Notes: generated by a model not told the origin, from the letters alone. A stretch of 64,000 nucleotides of DNA from Blastobasis lacticolella (GCA_905147135.1 LR990067.1:3472001-3536000), one strand, 5' to 3'. Positions 22,205-33,540 are shown, counted from the first letter of the stretch. Numbers and translations: made by a program.

Positions 22205-22429
22205 AACAATGACGGTATCTACCTGAAAAAATAAAATCTTTACGTCAATGTATTATTGTCGTTTTATTTAAGTGCTTTTGTCGATGTTGTAGACTTCGTT
22301 GAACGTAAGGTATTTGACAGAGTAGAATCATCCATCAACATCGTCTGAACAGGCACTCCCTCTATCGGCTTCTATTAGGGTATTTACCTTAAGGTCACCC
22401 GATGTTTTTTTATATTTGGACAAGACAGG

Positions 22430-22860
22430 CATTTGACCGCCATCTTACCTGTTGGTAAGTGACGAGGCAGCCGAAGATGAAGCATGTCCGTCTTGGAACA
22501 GCCTATTCACTCTAGCCTTGAAGGCATCCAGATTATATTGATCAGGGAACACACTCACACGCAACGCAATCCATTCCTTAGCCGTACGCATTGTATAGGG
22601 CGAGCCAAAGCGGCTCGTGCGGATAGCTGGAAGATCCACGACATAAGGATGATGCGCTCGCCCGGATCGCATCTCCCATTGGCGGAAAGGGGCTGGCGGA
22701 ATGAGGTCATGCAGCTGCTTCGCACACTCTCCGAAATGTAACCTGTAGAAGATTGACAGACGCGCAACCCTACGCCGATGTTCGAGACTCTGCAGCCTTA
22801 CGCGGGTCTCAAATTATCTTCTTTACACGTTATTCCACCGAATCCAAAGCCGCCAGTTGA
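22430..22860 (-). mobile_element. LINE 3'-terminal fragment (RT C-terminus), minus copy
   Basis: The minus-strand frame encodes TAKEWIALRVSVFPDQYNLD and [19 protein letters not shown], matching the plus-strand copy at 14.8-15.3 kb. Upstream in a second frame is MRVCQSSTGYISESVRSSC. The element is broken between frames. Confidence 0.78.
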
Positions 22861-23394
22861 TATTTAGCTGATCCATTCCAGAGGTGGCAGCAGTACTCTA
22901 TGCAGGATCGCACTTGTGCTTGATAAAACTGAAGCAACTGCTTTGAACTACTTTGAAGTGAAGTACCTTTGAGAGGATACCAAGCTTTTTTATGTAGCCA
23001 AACGAGTAGCCATCAGTACACGGATTGAGCGTCCACTCAAAATCCAACAGGAATACTAAATGCAGTCAGCATTTCACTTCGTAGCTGAGCCATGGCTCTC
23101 GCATGTTACTCAGCAATGTCGATCCATCGCTTCCTGGGCCTTCCGCAGGACCTCTTTTCTGATACCGCCTGGTTTATACACCTATGGCTTAAGCATCACA
23201 TGACAAGTACCTAGTGTTACGCTGCACGTCCACCGCAGCATTTTTAGTTCGATGGCGCTAAGTTCACGGACGTGCTTCGAAATCGCCGGCCAGGTTTCTT
23301 TTTTATTACACTAGCTAGGCATTTCACCGCCATCTCACCTGGTGGTTTTGCAGTTGTAGAACATCACAGGCATTATATATGGGACTTGAGGTCT
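22861..23394 (-). mobile_element. RTE LINE fragment (about 23,060-23,300) and flanking sequence
   Basis: On the minus strand the segment encodes SKHVRELSAIELKMLRWTCS followed by broken sequence with AQEAMDRHC, an RTE C-terminal signature. A related piece is in both arms of the 52-54.7 kb inverted repeat. No host gene is seen in this stretch. Confidence 0.65.
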
Positions 23395-23617
23395 CAGATG
23401 GAGCTCGTCTAAGCTGAAATGACGCGCCCTAATATCGCATTAACGTACACAAGCAAATTTAAAAAATGGACAGTGAGACTCAAACGTAATCTCACAGGCA
23501 ACTGAATGACCAATTACAACGGCATTTGTATATGTATTGTGTCCATATTTTAAATTTGCTTGTATGTGTTAATGCGATAGTGGGGCGCGTCATTTCAGCT
23601 TAGACGAGCTCTACCTC
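23395..23617. repeat. Foldback MITE with about 75-bp inverted arms
   Basis: Left arm 23395-23470 and right arm 23541-23617 are inverted copies (CTCGTCTAAGCTGAAATGAC in the left arm, GTCATTTCAGCTTAGACGAG in the right). The loop is about 70 nt. There is no coding capacity. Confidence 0.75.
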
Positions 23618-24171
23618 CGTAAGCTCTCACTACATCATCCTTTACTGTGGAACTAATCTTCCAAATAAAGATAACAGTTTGTCAACCGAAACAACCGAAA
23701 CAACCGACACGCTAAGCATGTGAGGGTGGGTGTCAAATATTTTCCATCTCCTCAATCGGTGAGGATCGTGACTCTGTCGACTTAGCAAGGACGTTATTGT
23801 TCTTTATGAGCTGCGGTCGGCGGCCTCCAGCAGGGCCACGATCATCGGTATTTCCAGACATTCCGTCACCTGGTTGAGCCATCGCTTGGGGCTTAGGTGA
23901 GGAACAGGTTAAAAAAACCAGGTATTCCATCGGCGTTCAAACAAATATCGTGTATTTGGAAGTATCTATCGAACTAAAACAGTTGACATGACTAACACAC
24001 ATACTAACAAATACACACATGTTTTAAATGGCCGGCGGCGAGAAGCGCTCGATCCGTAGGTGAATAAATAAATCAATAAATAATTGTGGACATATTCACA
24101 CATCGCTATCTAGCCTCAAACTAAGAAAAGCTAGTAATATGGATGCTAGCTAACTGATATACTACTTATTT
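23618..24171. other. Intergenic, ending in a truncated SINE
   Basis: About 24,085-24,172 is a reversed piece of SINE family 2 (ATCGCTATCTAGCCTCAAAC), cut by the Tc1-like element that follows. GGCCGGCGGCGAGAAGCGCT near 24,031 also recurs near 52,963 and 54,117. No gene seen. Confidence 0.55.
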
Positions 24172-25494
24172 ATACTCGCGAGCAACCAAATCGACTCAGC
24201 ACATACGCTCCGATATATTAATTTATATAAAAAAAAAAATAATTTATTCGTAATACTTATGCATCGTTTGAAAGCTCAAAACATTAGCTTTAAATTAATA
24301 TCAAAATCAAAACAATATTTACTGTATATTCTTATTACCACAATTTAAATCCCGTAAAGAAAAAATACTCGCTTCAATACTAACGAGTTGCGATACTACC
24401 ACCCCCTATAAAATGCGAAATCGGCACCTGGCACCTGGCACTGGTGTTGATGTGCAGCAAGAATTGAGGCGTGTTCGAGGGGTGACTGTCAGCGAGTGGA
24501 CAGTAAGAAGACGTCTGAAAGAAGCCAACCTTACTCCAAAACGGCCTGCCACAGGCCCAAAATTGACCGCAAGCCACCGACAAGCTCGACTTCAATTTGC
24601 TCGGGAACATCTCAATTGGACTATTGACCAATGGCGGTTGGTATTGTTCACCGATGAATGCAGAGTGTGTCTGCATGGTAGTGACCGAAGAGGCAGAGTA
24701 TCCCGGAGAACGGTTCGCGCAATGCTGTTTTGCTGAAACAGTGGCATACGGCGGCGGTTCCTGCATGATGTAGGCCGGTATTTCATTTGATGGAAAAACC
24801 GAGCTCGTTTTCGTTCCTGGGGGAAGCCGAGGAAAAGGACTGACGGCTGATCGGTACATTACCGACATTCTGCAAGACCCCGTCGTGCCTTACCAAGGAC
24901 AACTTATTGTTGATGCACGACAATGCCCGGTGTCACACATCGCGAGTTACGCAGCAGTTCCTCGTCGACGTGGAAATACTGACTATGGACTGGCCTGCGA
25001 TCAGCCCAGACCTCAATCCCATTGAGCACTTGTGGGATGAGCTCAAGCGGAGAGTCCGGGCCAGAAATCCAGCTCCTTCGACAGTGGAACAGCTGAAGGC
25101 AGCGTTACTGGAAGAGTGGGACGGTATTCCTCAAGAGACGGTGAAGAAGTTAATACGATCAATGAAAAATCGCTTGCAATCTGTAATTAGGGCTAGGGGA
25201 GGTAATACGAAGTACTGATAGCAATAAATTTTTGTATATTTTTGTTAAAAAAACTTTTTTATTTTGAAATTAATAAAAAAAATCCTTATGTCCATATTTT
25301 GGCACTACTCTCATTCGAATAACATTATTTAATAAAAAAATTATCAATTTTGGCAATAATGGTATCAATTTAAAGCTGAAGCGTTACGCTTTTAAATAAT
25401 GTGTAATATTTAAAGCATATTAATTCTTTCACCAAAAAAAATCATTTATAAGCGCGCTTACACGCTGAGCCGATTTGGTTGCACGCGAGTGCAT
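24172..25494 (+). mobile_element. Tc1-like DNA transposon, decayed, with terminal inverted repeats
   Basis: Ends are inverted repeats: ACTCGCGAGCAACCAAATCG at 24174-24193 and its near-complement at 25471-25490. Transposase pieces: a helix-turn-helix-like N-terminus (RVRGVTVSEWTVRRRLKEAN), WRLVLFTDE (first catalytic Asp), MLMHDNARCHTS (second Asp) and SPDLNPIEHLWDELKR (catalytic Glu). The second Asp to the Glu spans about 34 residues, the DD34E spacing of Tc1. The frame is broken between 24,736 and 24,907. The element landed in a SINE. Confidence 0.9.
24413..25218 (+). pseudogene. Tc1 family transposase, frameshifted
   Basis: The N-terminal frame 24413-24736 and the C-terminal frame 24907-25218 are separated by a decayed stretch with at least one frameshift and an in-frame stop. 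The DNA-binding N-terminus is also incomplete: no ATG matching a normal Tc1 start is visible upstream of the first frame. The catalytic triad positions survive. It could not make an active enzyme as it stands. Confidence 0.85.
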
Positions 25495-26094
25495 ATAACT
25501 ACTTATATGTGTAATACTTATATATAGGTATATGGTTGTTTAATGTAACAAATATTTTTTAATTGCTTTTAATAGATACTAGTATAAGTACGTACAGTAA
25601 ACTCGATATTCAAAGGAGAAGAAAAATATAAGAAGTTACCTACCGTTAGTAGGGGAGACCGAGGTGAATTGAAATAACGTGATTACGTGTAACTTAAAAC
25701 AGATAGGGAGCTGCTAACTTCGCAAATCGTCCGCTTCCACCCATATGCAGATCCCTAATCATACGCCCATTACCTTAGATTGATTAAGATTGCGGCGTCC
25801 TGGCAATCTTGTCACAAAAATCAGAAATCGTGAATTGTGGGAATATTTCTAATTATTTCTGCTCAAACTTCACTTGTTTTATTTCACTTCAACCCCCGTT
25901 TCAAGTTACCTCGGCATGAGGCGAGTTGACACATAATGACTAGTTACACTAAAATTGATTTTTCGTCACAGAATTAATACTTATACTTTCTTTGCATAAG
26001 TAATTTAAAAGTGTAAGAAATGCACTCTCGATTATTACTAAACTTATAGGATTTGTACTAAATCTACAAAATTATGTAGGTATAGTAAAGTATT
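25495..26094. other. Intergenic AT-rich DNA
   Basis: The first bases (ACTACTTATAT) look like the far side of the SINE disrupted by the Tc1 element. No gene or repeat is recognised in the rest. Confidence 0.4.
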
Positions 26095-26750
26095 GTATTT
26101 TGGGCTAAAATACATGCCCTCTATTAAAAACGACGCATACTTCGAAATACTCGAAGAGGTTTCTAGAACAGGTATTTTTACGACTGAGTACGCATTTTAC
26201 CTGATGCGTCTTAACTCTCCGTAGTACTAGTTTTTTTCATACATTAGTGAGGTCATTTAAAGTAGTCGTTTGGTACAAAGATGAAAACTGCCTTAAAAAC
26301 TATTTCCACGCGGACGAAGGAAGCAAAAGCTGTTGTTCAAATAATTTAAAAGGGTTTAAAAAAGCCACTCAGAAAGCGACAACGCCCCACTCTCCCAACT
26401 TGCGTTAGGAGTGAACGATCATCGATGGCGAACGACATCACTGTCGTTGCCAGTCTCACGCTCAGGACGCCGCGCCACGTCTCTTCATCATGGCTGATGA
26501 GGTCTCACATATAGTGAAAATCGCTTGAAGAGCTTACTATAGAAATGATCCTATGAAGTAAGGTCTTAGCAAAACTTACAATTCCGAGATGCCTTATGAA
26601 AACGAACCGGACGCCTCGCTAGCGCGATCTAAAATACCTGCAGTGACATCTAGCGGCAGTGTTCAGAATTAAATGACGCTTCGACGAAGGTATACGTTAC
26701 AAGCACATGGTATTTTAGATTTGTGCGCATGCGCAACTTTGATAAGCAAA
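26095..26750 (+). repeat. Long dispersed repeat of unknown family (copy 1)
   Basis: About 650 bp is similar, in reverse orientation, to 47,905-48,565: shared stretches include AGCGACAACGCCCCACTCTC and ATACCTGCAGTGACATCTAG-like sequence. Neither copy contains a convincing protein frame; the open frames here differ between copies. Confidence 0.7.
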
Positions 26751-26848
26751 ACCCCACCAAATATTACGGCGAAAGACATTGTTTACGGACTTGGCTTTTC
26801 ATTCTATAGGCAAAATATGGATAGACCTATTGTTATAATCAGACCACT

Positions 26849-27440
26849 TCAAAGAAGTCTGATATTGCCAAATGATATTTTTCCATAAAAATACCGCTTT
26901 GGTCTGAAAGAGGTCTGGCCTAAGCAATGGAACACGTTGCCTACACGTTCCTTGAACATTGTAATCTGAACCTCCATGAATACAGTGAATAGGCTGTTTC
27001 TAGACAGGCATATAAGAAAATTGTAGTGGAGCTTATGCTCTAAAGTAACACCTAAATCTTTAACTTTATCTACTCTATTCAATATATCGTCGAAAATCTT
27101 ACAATTGTATGTGATGAGTTTATGTTTTCTAGAAAAGCTAATTACATGACACATTTAGAATAAGTTTATTTTCTATGCAATATAGATTAAAACTGTCTAT
27201 ATCATATTGTAGCTGCAGGAATACACCAATCAAAACGAAATGACAATTTTAAAGAATTTTATGTTTATGTGAAAATAATATAAAAAGAAAAGGTCCAAGC
27301 TGTGAACCCTGTGGAACCCCAAAAGGTATCTCCAAAAATTGTGACATAAAACCCTTCAATAACACAGCTTGACTACGATTACTGAGATAGGATTTCACCC
27401 ATTTATGAAGATTGCCATGTATCCCGACGTCCAACAACTT
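26849..27440 (-). pseudogene. Decayed LINE RT fragments near B4
   Basis: The minus frames encode LHKWVKSYLSNRSQAVLLKG, GVPQGSQLGPFLFILF (27249-27437) and, further on, MCHVISFSRKHKLITYNCK and KVKDLGVTLEHKLHYNF (26849-27154). These are successive RT blocks with the catalytic part degraded between them. A near copy lies at 49,600-49,975 beside B6. Confidence 0.8.
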
Positions 27441-28182
27441 TTTCTAAAGAGATTTGGGCAGCGCGCAACCGACGCTAACACAAAACAAGGTACCTCCTAA
27501 TCAATCGTGTTTACTTTGTATTTACTTGTACGCGTGTTGCCATTTTGTCTGTACCACACACGCACAACTAAATAAACTTCAGTTAAACTTTAAAATAAAA
27601 AATGAAACCTCCAAATGTATAAATTTTAGAGTTCCTGCAGTGAAGTCAGTCCCAAAAATGACTGCAGGAAATCTAAGATTTAAACATTTTAAGGCATACA
27701 ATTTCGAATTTTTATTAAAATAAAACAATACACTGCCATTTTCCATCTTCTGATGCGCATGTGAGACATTAAAATCAAGTCTAGATTAATTAAAATTAAG
27801 AAAACGCCATTCGCATTGTTTAATAATGTTTTCTAACTATTGTCAAAGAACGAGTGTAAAAATGCAAGGTGGGTATTGTGTGGAAAATATGCATGTTAGT
27901 AAAGTATTCCTGGCCTCAATTGTGTGATAGTCACCCACGTTCTGGTCATCCTGGCATATTATACAGTGTGTGGAAGCCATCTTGGTGTTAAAAAACTGTT
28001 ATTAATGCACAAAATTAACATATTGCTAACGAATTCACCGTGGGGGTAGGTAGTGTTAACCCAACTGTCATTGGCAAGCCAACATAAGGCACCACATATC
28101 TACTTAATGTTTTTAACTTAGTGAAACAAGAAAGTGAAGTATATGTTAAATATGTATTTATTTTTAAATTGTCAATATATAT
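27441..28182. repeat. B4 3' flank, duplicated at B6
   Basis: This flank is similar to 49,980-50,690 (for example GAGATTTGGGCAGCGCGCAA and ATTAACATATTGCTAACG). It includes a short version of the RT fossil seen beside B7, from which the GIPQGSILGP part is deleted in both B4 and B6. No gene. Confidence 0.65.
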
Positions 28183-28854
28183 TTAGTAGTTGCAGCCGCA
28201 ACTAGCTTGTTTGGGAGCCAGAGGGGCACCTGTCCAGGGGGCGGCGGCCGACGGGGCAACGGCTAAGGGAGCGGCGGCCAAAGGGGCGGCAGGGGCCCTC
28301 GGGGCGGTGGCCCAAGGAGCGGCGACCAGGGGGGCGGCAGCCAAAGGAGCGGTGTAAGCGGGGGTGGCGTAAGCGGGCGCGGCGCTCTCACCAATGATTT
28401 CGACGCGGCCATCGCCGCAGCTGTAGTCGGCGCCGGCGAAGCCGCTGGTCGCCATGTTGCCCTCCAGAGCCACGGTGGCCAGGAACGGCAGCTCGCCTAT
28501 AACGGCTACGGGGCCCTCGATCGCATTTTCGGAGCGCACGGAGATGCCGGTGGGGGCGATGGGGGAGGCGCTGGTCACGACGAAGGCGCCGCCGCTGCTG
28601 CTGGCGATCGGCAGCGCGACTGCAGAGGGCCAGCCGGCGCCGCAGAGCGCGGGGGACGCGGCTACCGCCACCGCCGGTGCGGCGAGCTTAGCAGAGCCGA
28701 TGCACGAGCCGACTGACACCTGGACATAAAGAGTGATATGATTAACTTAACAAACCTATTGCTGAGTTGATAGATTTTTGTATTTGAGGAATTTGAAATT
28801 TACCTGAACGAAAAGCGCAGAAGCGTAGAGAGCGAGGATGACTTTAGCGGCCAT
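28183..28854 (-). CDS. Chorion class B protein, gene B4
   Basis: Exons 28804-28854 and 28183-28719, with an 84-nt intron. Exon 1 encodes MAAKVILALYASALFVQ; Tyr replaces the Cys at signal position 10 found in the other copies. The predicted protein is 195 residues. The right arm is long (PLAAAPLVAAPWATAPRAPA and further AAP units), ending QASCGCNY. The central domain has TGISVRSENAIEGP. PolyA signal at 28157-28162 (minus). Partner of A4. Confidence 0.95.
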
Positions 28855-29206
28855 TGTTGATGTTTGACGTGAGCGATGAATTCAATGTAGACCTGGAGGT
28901 AACATTAGACTTTTATATGGCTGCCTATTGCAATGTATAATAGTGCGTTATCATGTTTTGTTATGTTCATAGATTGCGAAGACATGCCTTGCAGTGGTAT
29001 TAGGTCAATAGTATTAGGTCAGATTGTATGACGTGACTTATCAATTGTTACAGAAATTTAATAATTTTTTATTGAAATGGAAGTTTCTATCTAAAATTTA
29101 ACCTGCGAGTATAACAGATAATATTAATAAATGTATAAATAGAGTGGTCGGTGCTCAACAAATCATTCAGCATTCAGCCGTCGTTGAGTACTTACTTTAA
29201 ATCATC
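28855..29206. promoter_or_regulatory. Shared bidirectional chorion promoter, pair 4
   Basis: B4 TATA at 28910-28917 (minus), A4 TATAAATA at 29134-29141, ATTGCGAAG at 28973-28981, ACGTGA at 29031-29036 and TTATCA at 29038-29043. The base pattern after the GATA-type site differs from its sisters (TTATCAATTG rather than TTATCAGTAA). Confidence 0.84.
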
Positions 29207-29647
29207 ATGTCAAGATTCGTGTTCCTGTCAGTGGGTTTGGCGGCGTGCCTGATGCAGGCAGTGTTCGGGCAGTACAGCTCTTGCGGCTGCGGCAGCGAAT
29301 TGGCGAGCGGCGCCGCGAGCGGTTGGCCCGCGACGACGTACAGCGCTGTGAGAGAGTGGCCTGCAGGGACGTACAGCGCCCCGATCGGGTTGCCAACGGC
29401 GACGTACGGCGCGGCCGGCAGCCTGGCGGGCCCCGCCCTCAGCCCCTTGCCTGAAGCATACACCGCCACCGGCACCGGCCAAGTGGCCGCGGCTGGCGAG
29501 ATGTCAGTCGTCGGCTCCACCCTCGTCGCCGGCCGAGTGCCGGTGTCGGGCGCCGTGATATTCGAAGGCAACGTGCCGGCCGCTGGCTCCGTGTCTATCT
29601 CTGGCCGCTGCGGCTGCAGCTGCAATGATGATCGTATCTACTACTGA
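29207..29647 (+). CDS. Chorion class A protein, gene A4 (intronless)
   Basis: 146 residues. The signal peptide MSRFVFLSVGLAACLMQAVFG has Gly at position 10. The arm reads WPAGTYSAPIGLP in the second unit. A three-residue deletion (Gly-Ile-Leu type) before PLPEAYTATG accounts for the shorter length and is shared with A8 and A9. Tail CGCSCNDDRIYY. PolyA signal at 29682-29687. Confidence 0.95.
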   Translation: MSRFVFLSVGLAACLMQAVFGQYSSCGCGSELASGAASGWPATTYSAVREWPAGTYSAPIGLPTATYGAAGSLAGPALSPLPEAYTATGTGQVAAAGEMSVVGSTLVAGRVPVSGAVIFEGNVPAAGSVSISGRCGCSCNDDRIYY

Positions 29648-29699
29648 ATGGACATTTTTGAGTGAACTCTTTTGTTGCGGAAATAAATATTAAAAATGA

Positions 29700-30100
29700 T
29701 ACATATCTTATTTTTTGTCTTTAATTAGAAACAAACAGTTGTTTACACTGATCATCATCACCACAGCCCATCACAGTCCACTGCAGGACTAAGGACCTCT
29801 CTCACGAAAGGGGAGGTTACTGCCATAATGTCCACGCTGGGCAGGCGGGTTGGAGATCGCAGGGTTATAAATATAACCATGGCAAACGCTGCTGCCCATT
29901 TTCCAGCTTACGGTGACTAGATCTTTTGCCTTGAAAACATTTTTCGCCTTAAGGCTTTGCCCACACACAAAGTTTGGCGCGAGCGTGGCGCTGGCGCGGC
30001 GTGAAAATGTATGGAAGTCGTCATACTAAACACGCCGCGCTCACGCCACGCCAGCGCCGAGCGCGGCGCGACGTGAGCGGGGCCTCGCGTCTGCGCTGTG
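29700..30100 (-). repeat. LINE-type 3' repeat and GC-rich imperfect palindrome
   Basis: 29,752-29,925 contains GTCCACTGCAGGACTAAGGA and ATAACCATGGCAAACGCTGC; it is the reverse-oriented relative of the 58,380-58,580 and 62,265-62,465 repeats. From 29,965 to about 30,080 GCGCGAGCGTGGCGCTGGCG faces a mirrored GC-rich arm. An ORF across the palindrome is not supported. Confidence 0.6.
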
Positions 30101-30244
30101 CAGTGCCACAAACTTATCTGACCTGGTACCGGCGGCGCTGTTTTTCGGATTGACATGTCAGTTCAAAAACATTTCAAAAGTAAGTGTCGTTATTTTTCCG
30201 CAGTTCCAGTTTTGGCCACCGGGTCAGATAAGTTTGTGGCACTG
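30101..30244. repeat. 144-bp MITE with CAGTGCCACAAAC terminal inverted repeats
   Basis: Left end CAGTGCCACAAACTTATCTG, right end CAGATAAGTTTGTGGCACTG: a perfect 20-bp inverted repeat, then ACCTGG/CCGGGT. Related ends are at 35,657, at 36,033-36,090 and near 37,600. Its internal sequence matches 35,680-35,735 in part. Confidence 0.85.
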
Positions 30245-30336
30245 TAGTGTACGCGTTTCTATGACAATCGGCACACATAGAGTGGCTGCTTTATTATTCG
30301 GGGAATTGAATTTTTAGGATGGTAATACTCCCACAG

Positions 30337-30398
30337 GTAAAAGAAACGAGTAATTAACCTGCTACTACTTAGCAGGTTAATTACTCGTTTCTTTTTAC
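30337..30398. repeat. Near-perfect 27-bp hairpin
   Basis: Arm 30337-30363 and arm 30371-30398 are complementary except for one extra T, with a 7-nt loop (ACTACTT). The core AAGAAACGAGTAATTAACCT is mirrored exactly. It could be a foldback transposon remnant or a hairpin-RNA precursor; there is no other support for either. Confidence 0.7.
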
Positions 30399-31029
30399 CA
30401 ACAGTCCGAATCTTTCCTCCTAATTAACTGGTGCATTACGCAGATAATTTAGAACCTGAGGACGGATATAGGCTACTTTTTATTCCCCTCCACTCGTTAC
30501 TTGCAAGAGTATAAGATAAGTAAAAACCTGAAGCTTGGAAAAGTAACGCCCTACCTCTAAAATAAGTCGCCTTGTACGACACCTCTTAGTCTGGACGGCG
30601 ATGCTATTTTACTCTGCTGGACACCACACTGCAAATTTGGCTCCCTAGGTAGGGTCCCTAAGGTAGGTTGGAGGACGAGTATGCACAGATCTTCTACATC
30701 AGAATCAAAACATTTCAGTCCGACTTACTTGTCGAGTTAGACAATCTTTTAATGATACCGTAACATAGAGAGTCCAAATTCTACAGTGCGAAAATTCAGT
30801 GCCTAGAGTCTAACGCTGATATAGATATTCTGTTCAAGTACCCGCCACAGTGCACAGTAAATTGCGCTCAATCTTATCCACTACAATGGTACAAAACACA
30901 TTGATACCAAATTACATTTAATTCAACAATCTTTCGGCCTGTCACATGGTAAGTAGTAATAAATGGTAATATAATAAGTAATGGTTTATGGTATGCAAGT
31001 ATTGCCATAATATTTAGATTTCAATTTCT
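30399..31029. other. Intergenic, no feature seen
   Basis: AT-rich DNA without recognisable gene or repeat. Confidence 0.4.
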
Positions 31030-31346
31030 GGAGAGGCTCGGTGGCTGAGCGGTTAGGGTATTCGACTAGTAAGCGAGAGGTACCTTGTTTGAATCCCGCT
31101 GCGGCCATGTACCAATGATACTCTTACGGTGAGGGAAAACATCGTGATGAAACCTGCACATACAGGCGACTGCATGTGTAACCACGATCCAATGTGGTCA
31201 GGGTCCCCTTGTAGCAGGGTCACGGAGGTCAGATAGCAGTCGCCCCACTGTAATGACCTGATCTTACAAGGTCAAGGCGGATCCCGGGCCTTCGGGCGTA
31301 AAAGCACAATCGGGACATTAACGCCAAGGTGATTATGATTATTTTA
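31030..31346 (+). mobile_element. tRNA-derived SINE (family 1), plus-strand copy
   Basis: The tRNA-like head has an A-box (GGTGGCTGAGCGGTTAGGG) and a B-box region (TTGTTTGAATCCC), then CATGTACCAATGATACTCTT. The body has TGACCTGATCTTACAAGGTC and the tail CGGGACATTAACGCCAAGGT followed by ATGATTATT. Other copies: 32,293-32,770 and 45,600-45,928 (both minus), and a fragment at 53,535-53,645. Confidence 0.82.
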
Positions 31347-32292
31347 TTAAGATTTCAATTTCTCTAATGTTTAGTATACAATAGACAAAAAATTGCCCAA
31401 AGCTTACTTCATGGCCATGGATCGTAGTTCGTCTTGTTCGTGTACAACTGACTTACCGCTATACAGAATCAAATTCGACTTTTTTCTAACGGAATTATCG
31501 CTAGCGGCTGAACCGTGATTTGTCGCTAGAATAGTCCCGCGGACTTAAGTAACCCACTCTTTACGTATTTGTGTCTTTGACATTTGTCAACGGTGAAATT
31601 ATTAAATATTTATGGTAGCATTTTTTAGTATATTTTTAAATATTTATGGTAGCTATTTTTAGCATAGAGAAAATATTTTATCTACAGAAGTAGAGAGTAC
31701 ATACCAAGTTTCAATTCGAGACAAAATGTCACACATCTCCATAACACACACACAAATGCAAATGCAGGGACGAATCAAGGCAGCCTATCTGCAGATAAAT
31801 TATATTTTGCTACGAATTTCTACTCGTAACGAACATAAACAAATCTGACTTGTGGGTATATTTCGCTCCGGACTATTTCGTAATTTTTTTAGACTTGTCC
31901 GAAATGACGATTTAATATTGCCATTATAATAAAAGGTAAGGTGTCTTGTGAAACAAACCCACGCCCTGATACCTACCAACGTCTTTTTGATCTCTCAATC
32001 CTATATACCGTGAATCAGCAGTGCTTGCTTTTTCAAAAAGAAGAATTTGTTTGTTGCCTCATAACTTCTAAACTAAGTGGGTACCTACTTACTTATCGTA
32101 AGAAGCGACTTCATTGTCCACAGGTTGGCCTGCGTGACTTCACAATAAATTGCATATGATGCCCTCTAGAGGACATAGAACAACAAAAATTCATGAAAAG
32201 GGTATGTACATAAATATATCAAACAGGCAGCATATTCTTTATTTTCAGTATACGATGTGTTTCACGGATTAATTTTATTAAAGCTCTCGTGA
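31347..32292. other. Intergenic, no feature seen
   Basis: AT-rich sequence between two SINE copies. Short open frames without motifs. Confidence 0.4.
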
Positions 32293-32770
32293 CATTATCA
32301 TCATCATCATCATCTTGGCGTTAATGTCCCGGTAGTCCTCTCGCGCACGCGAGCCCTAGGGCCCATGATCCAGGATTTGGCGATTAGCTAATTACAATGG
32401 AGCGACTGCCATCTGACCTCCATGACCTAGCTACCAGTGGCACCTGACCAGATTGGATCATGGTTACAAATTCAGTTGCCTGAATTAGCAGGTTTCATCA
32501 CGATGTTTTCCCTCACCATCAGAGCGTCGGTTAGAATTCAACTAACTCAGAAAAGAGTCATTAGTACAGCTAGTGTCAAATAAGAAGAGACTTGGCGGGT
32601 CACGTGGTTCGACTTGCGCTGTATACGATTACCTGGGCGAAATCCCCTCCGCTTACATTTCACAAGTCTCTCCTTTCGTGACGCGGGTTATACATGGCCG
32701 CAGCGGGATTCGAACCCGGTTCCTCTCGCATACGAGTCGGATACTCAATTACCCGGCCACCGACGCTCCT
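32293..32770 (-). mobile_element. tRNA-derived SINE (family 1), minus copy
   Basis: Starts with a reversed tail (ATCATCATCATCATCTTGGCG) and ends with the reversed tRNA-like head (GCGGGATTCGAACCCGGTTC ... CCGGCCACCGACGCTCC). The B-box is closer to consensus than in the 31-kb copy. About 130 bp near the head (32,530-32,660) are not in the plus-strand copy. Confidence 0.8.
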
Positions 32771-33239
32771 ATTGAAGCTCTCATGTACCAAGGCGTAAAA
32801 CTACCATTAAAGTTTACAGTATGACATGAGATATTTTTGTCTAATATATAATTCATATTTGAATAAAAATAATTAGTTGCCTTTTCCACGGTCATAACCG
32901 TCATAACATTTCAATATATCGCAGACAATTCACTGCGTATTTCGTAGTACCTAATTGGCATTTTGGAAATTCCTAACTGTACGAGGGATTTCCAGGTACA
33001 GTGCTTTAGTGGGCAGAGAAATTAATGTGTAAAGAATTATAGTGCCTTCCTTGTTGATGGATTTTCACATTAAGTAACTACACAGGATCTGTTATAAAAA
33101 TCAGTTCTAAAAGTCGGTCGTTACTGATTGGACGCCAGTTAAACTGTTTCAGATCAGTTAACCTCATAAAATTGCTCAAGCGTGAAACTTTTCGTCGGGA
33201 TTATTTGAACATAACAAAACACTGATATTTTCCATCTTC
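32771..33239. other. Intergenic AT-rich DNA
   Basis: The end of this stretch (33,120-33,180, GACGCCAGTTAAACTGTTTCAGATC) resembles reversed fossil LINE sequence found at 56,750-56,790. No gene. Confidence 0.45.
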
Positions 33240-33540
33240 CAATGCGAATGTGAGACATCAAAATCACCAAGTATTAAGAAAACGCCATTCGAATTGTTTA
33301 AAAACTATTCCAAACTTTTGTCAAAGAACGAGTATAAAAATGCAATGTGGTTATTGTTGTGTGGAAAATATGCACATGCAATAGGTATGTAATAGTGTGT
33401 AGAACCCAACTTAGTGGTAAAGGACCCAGGATGGATCCCTGTGGAATACCACGATGAGTGGAGATATATGTTACAGAACTGTTATTATTGCACAACATGA
33501 ACATATTGCTGACGAGTTATAATGTGGTAGGTACTGTCAC
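33240..33540 (-). pseudogene. Fossil LINE block in the 3' flank of B5
   Basis: The minus frame (33298-33504) encodes MFMLCNNNSSVTYISTHRGI and PQGSILGPLPLSWVL, then degraded endonuclease-side sequence. The same order is found downstream of B7 and B8. This is passenger DNA of the chorion duplication unit. Confidence 0.7.

Noticed and set aside
31030..31105. Possible functional tRNA gene
   Set aside because: The cloverleaf is incomplete, the B-box is poor and the sequence continues into a SINE body with other copies nearby.
32573..32824. Open frame over a SINE
   Set aside because: It spans the reversed tRNA-like head; no protein family recognised.
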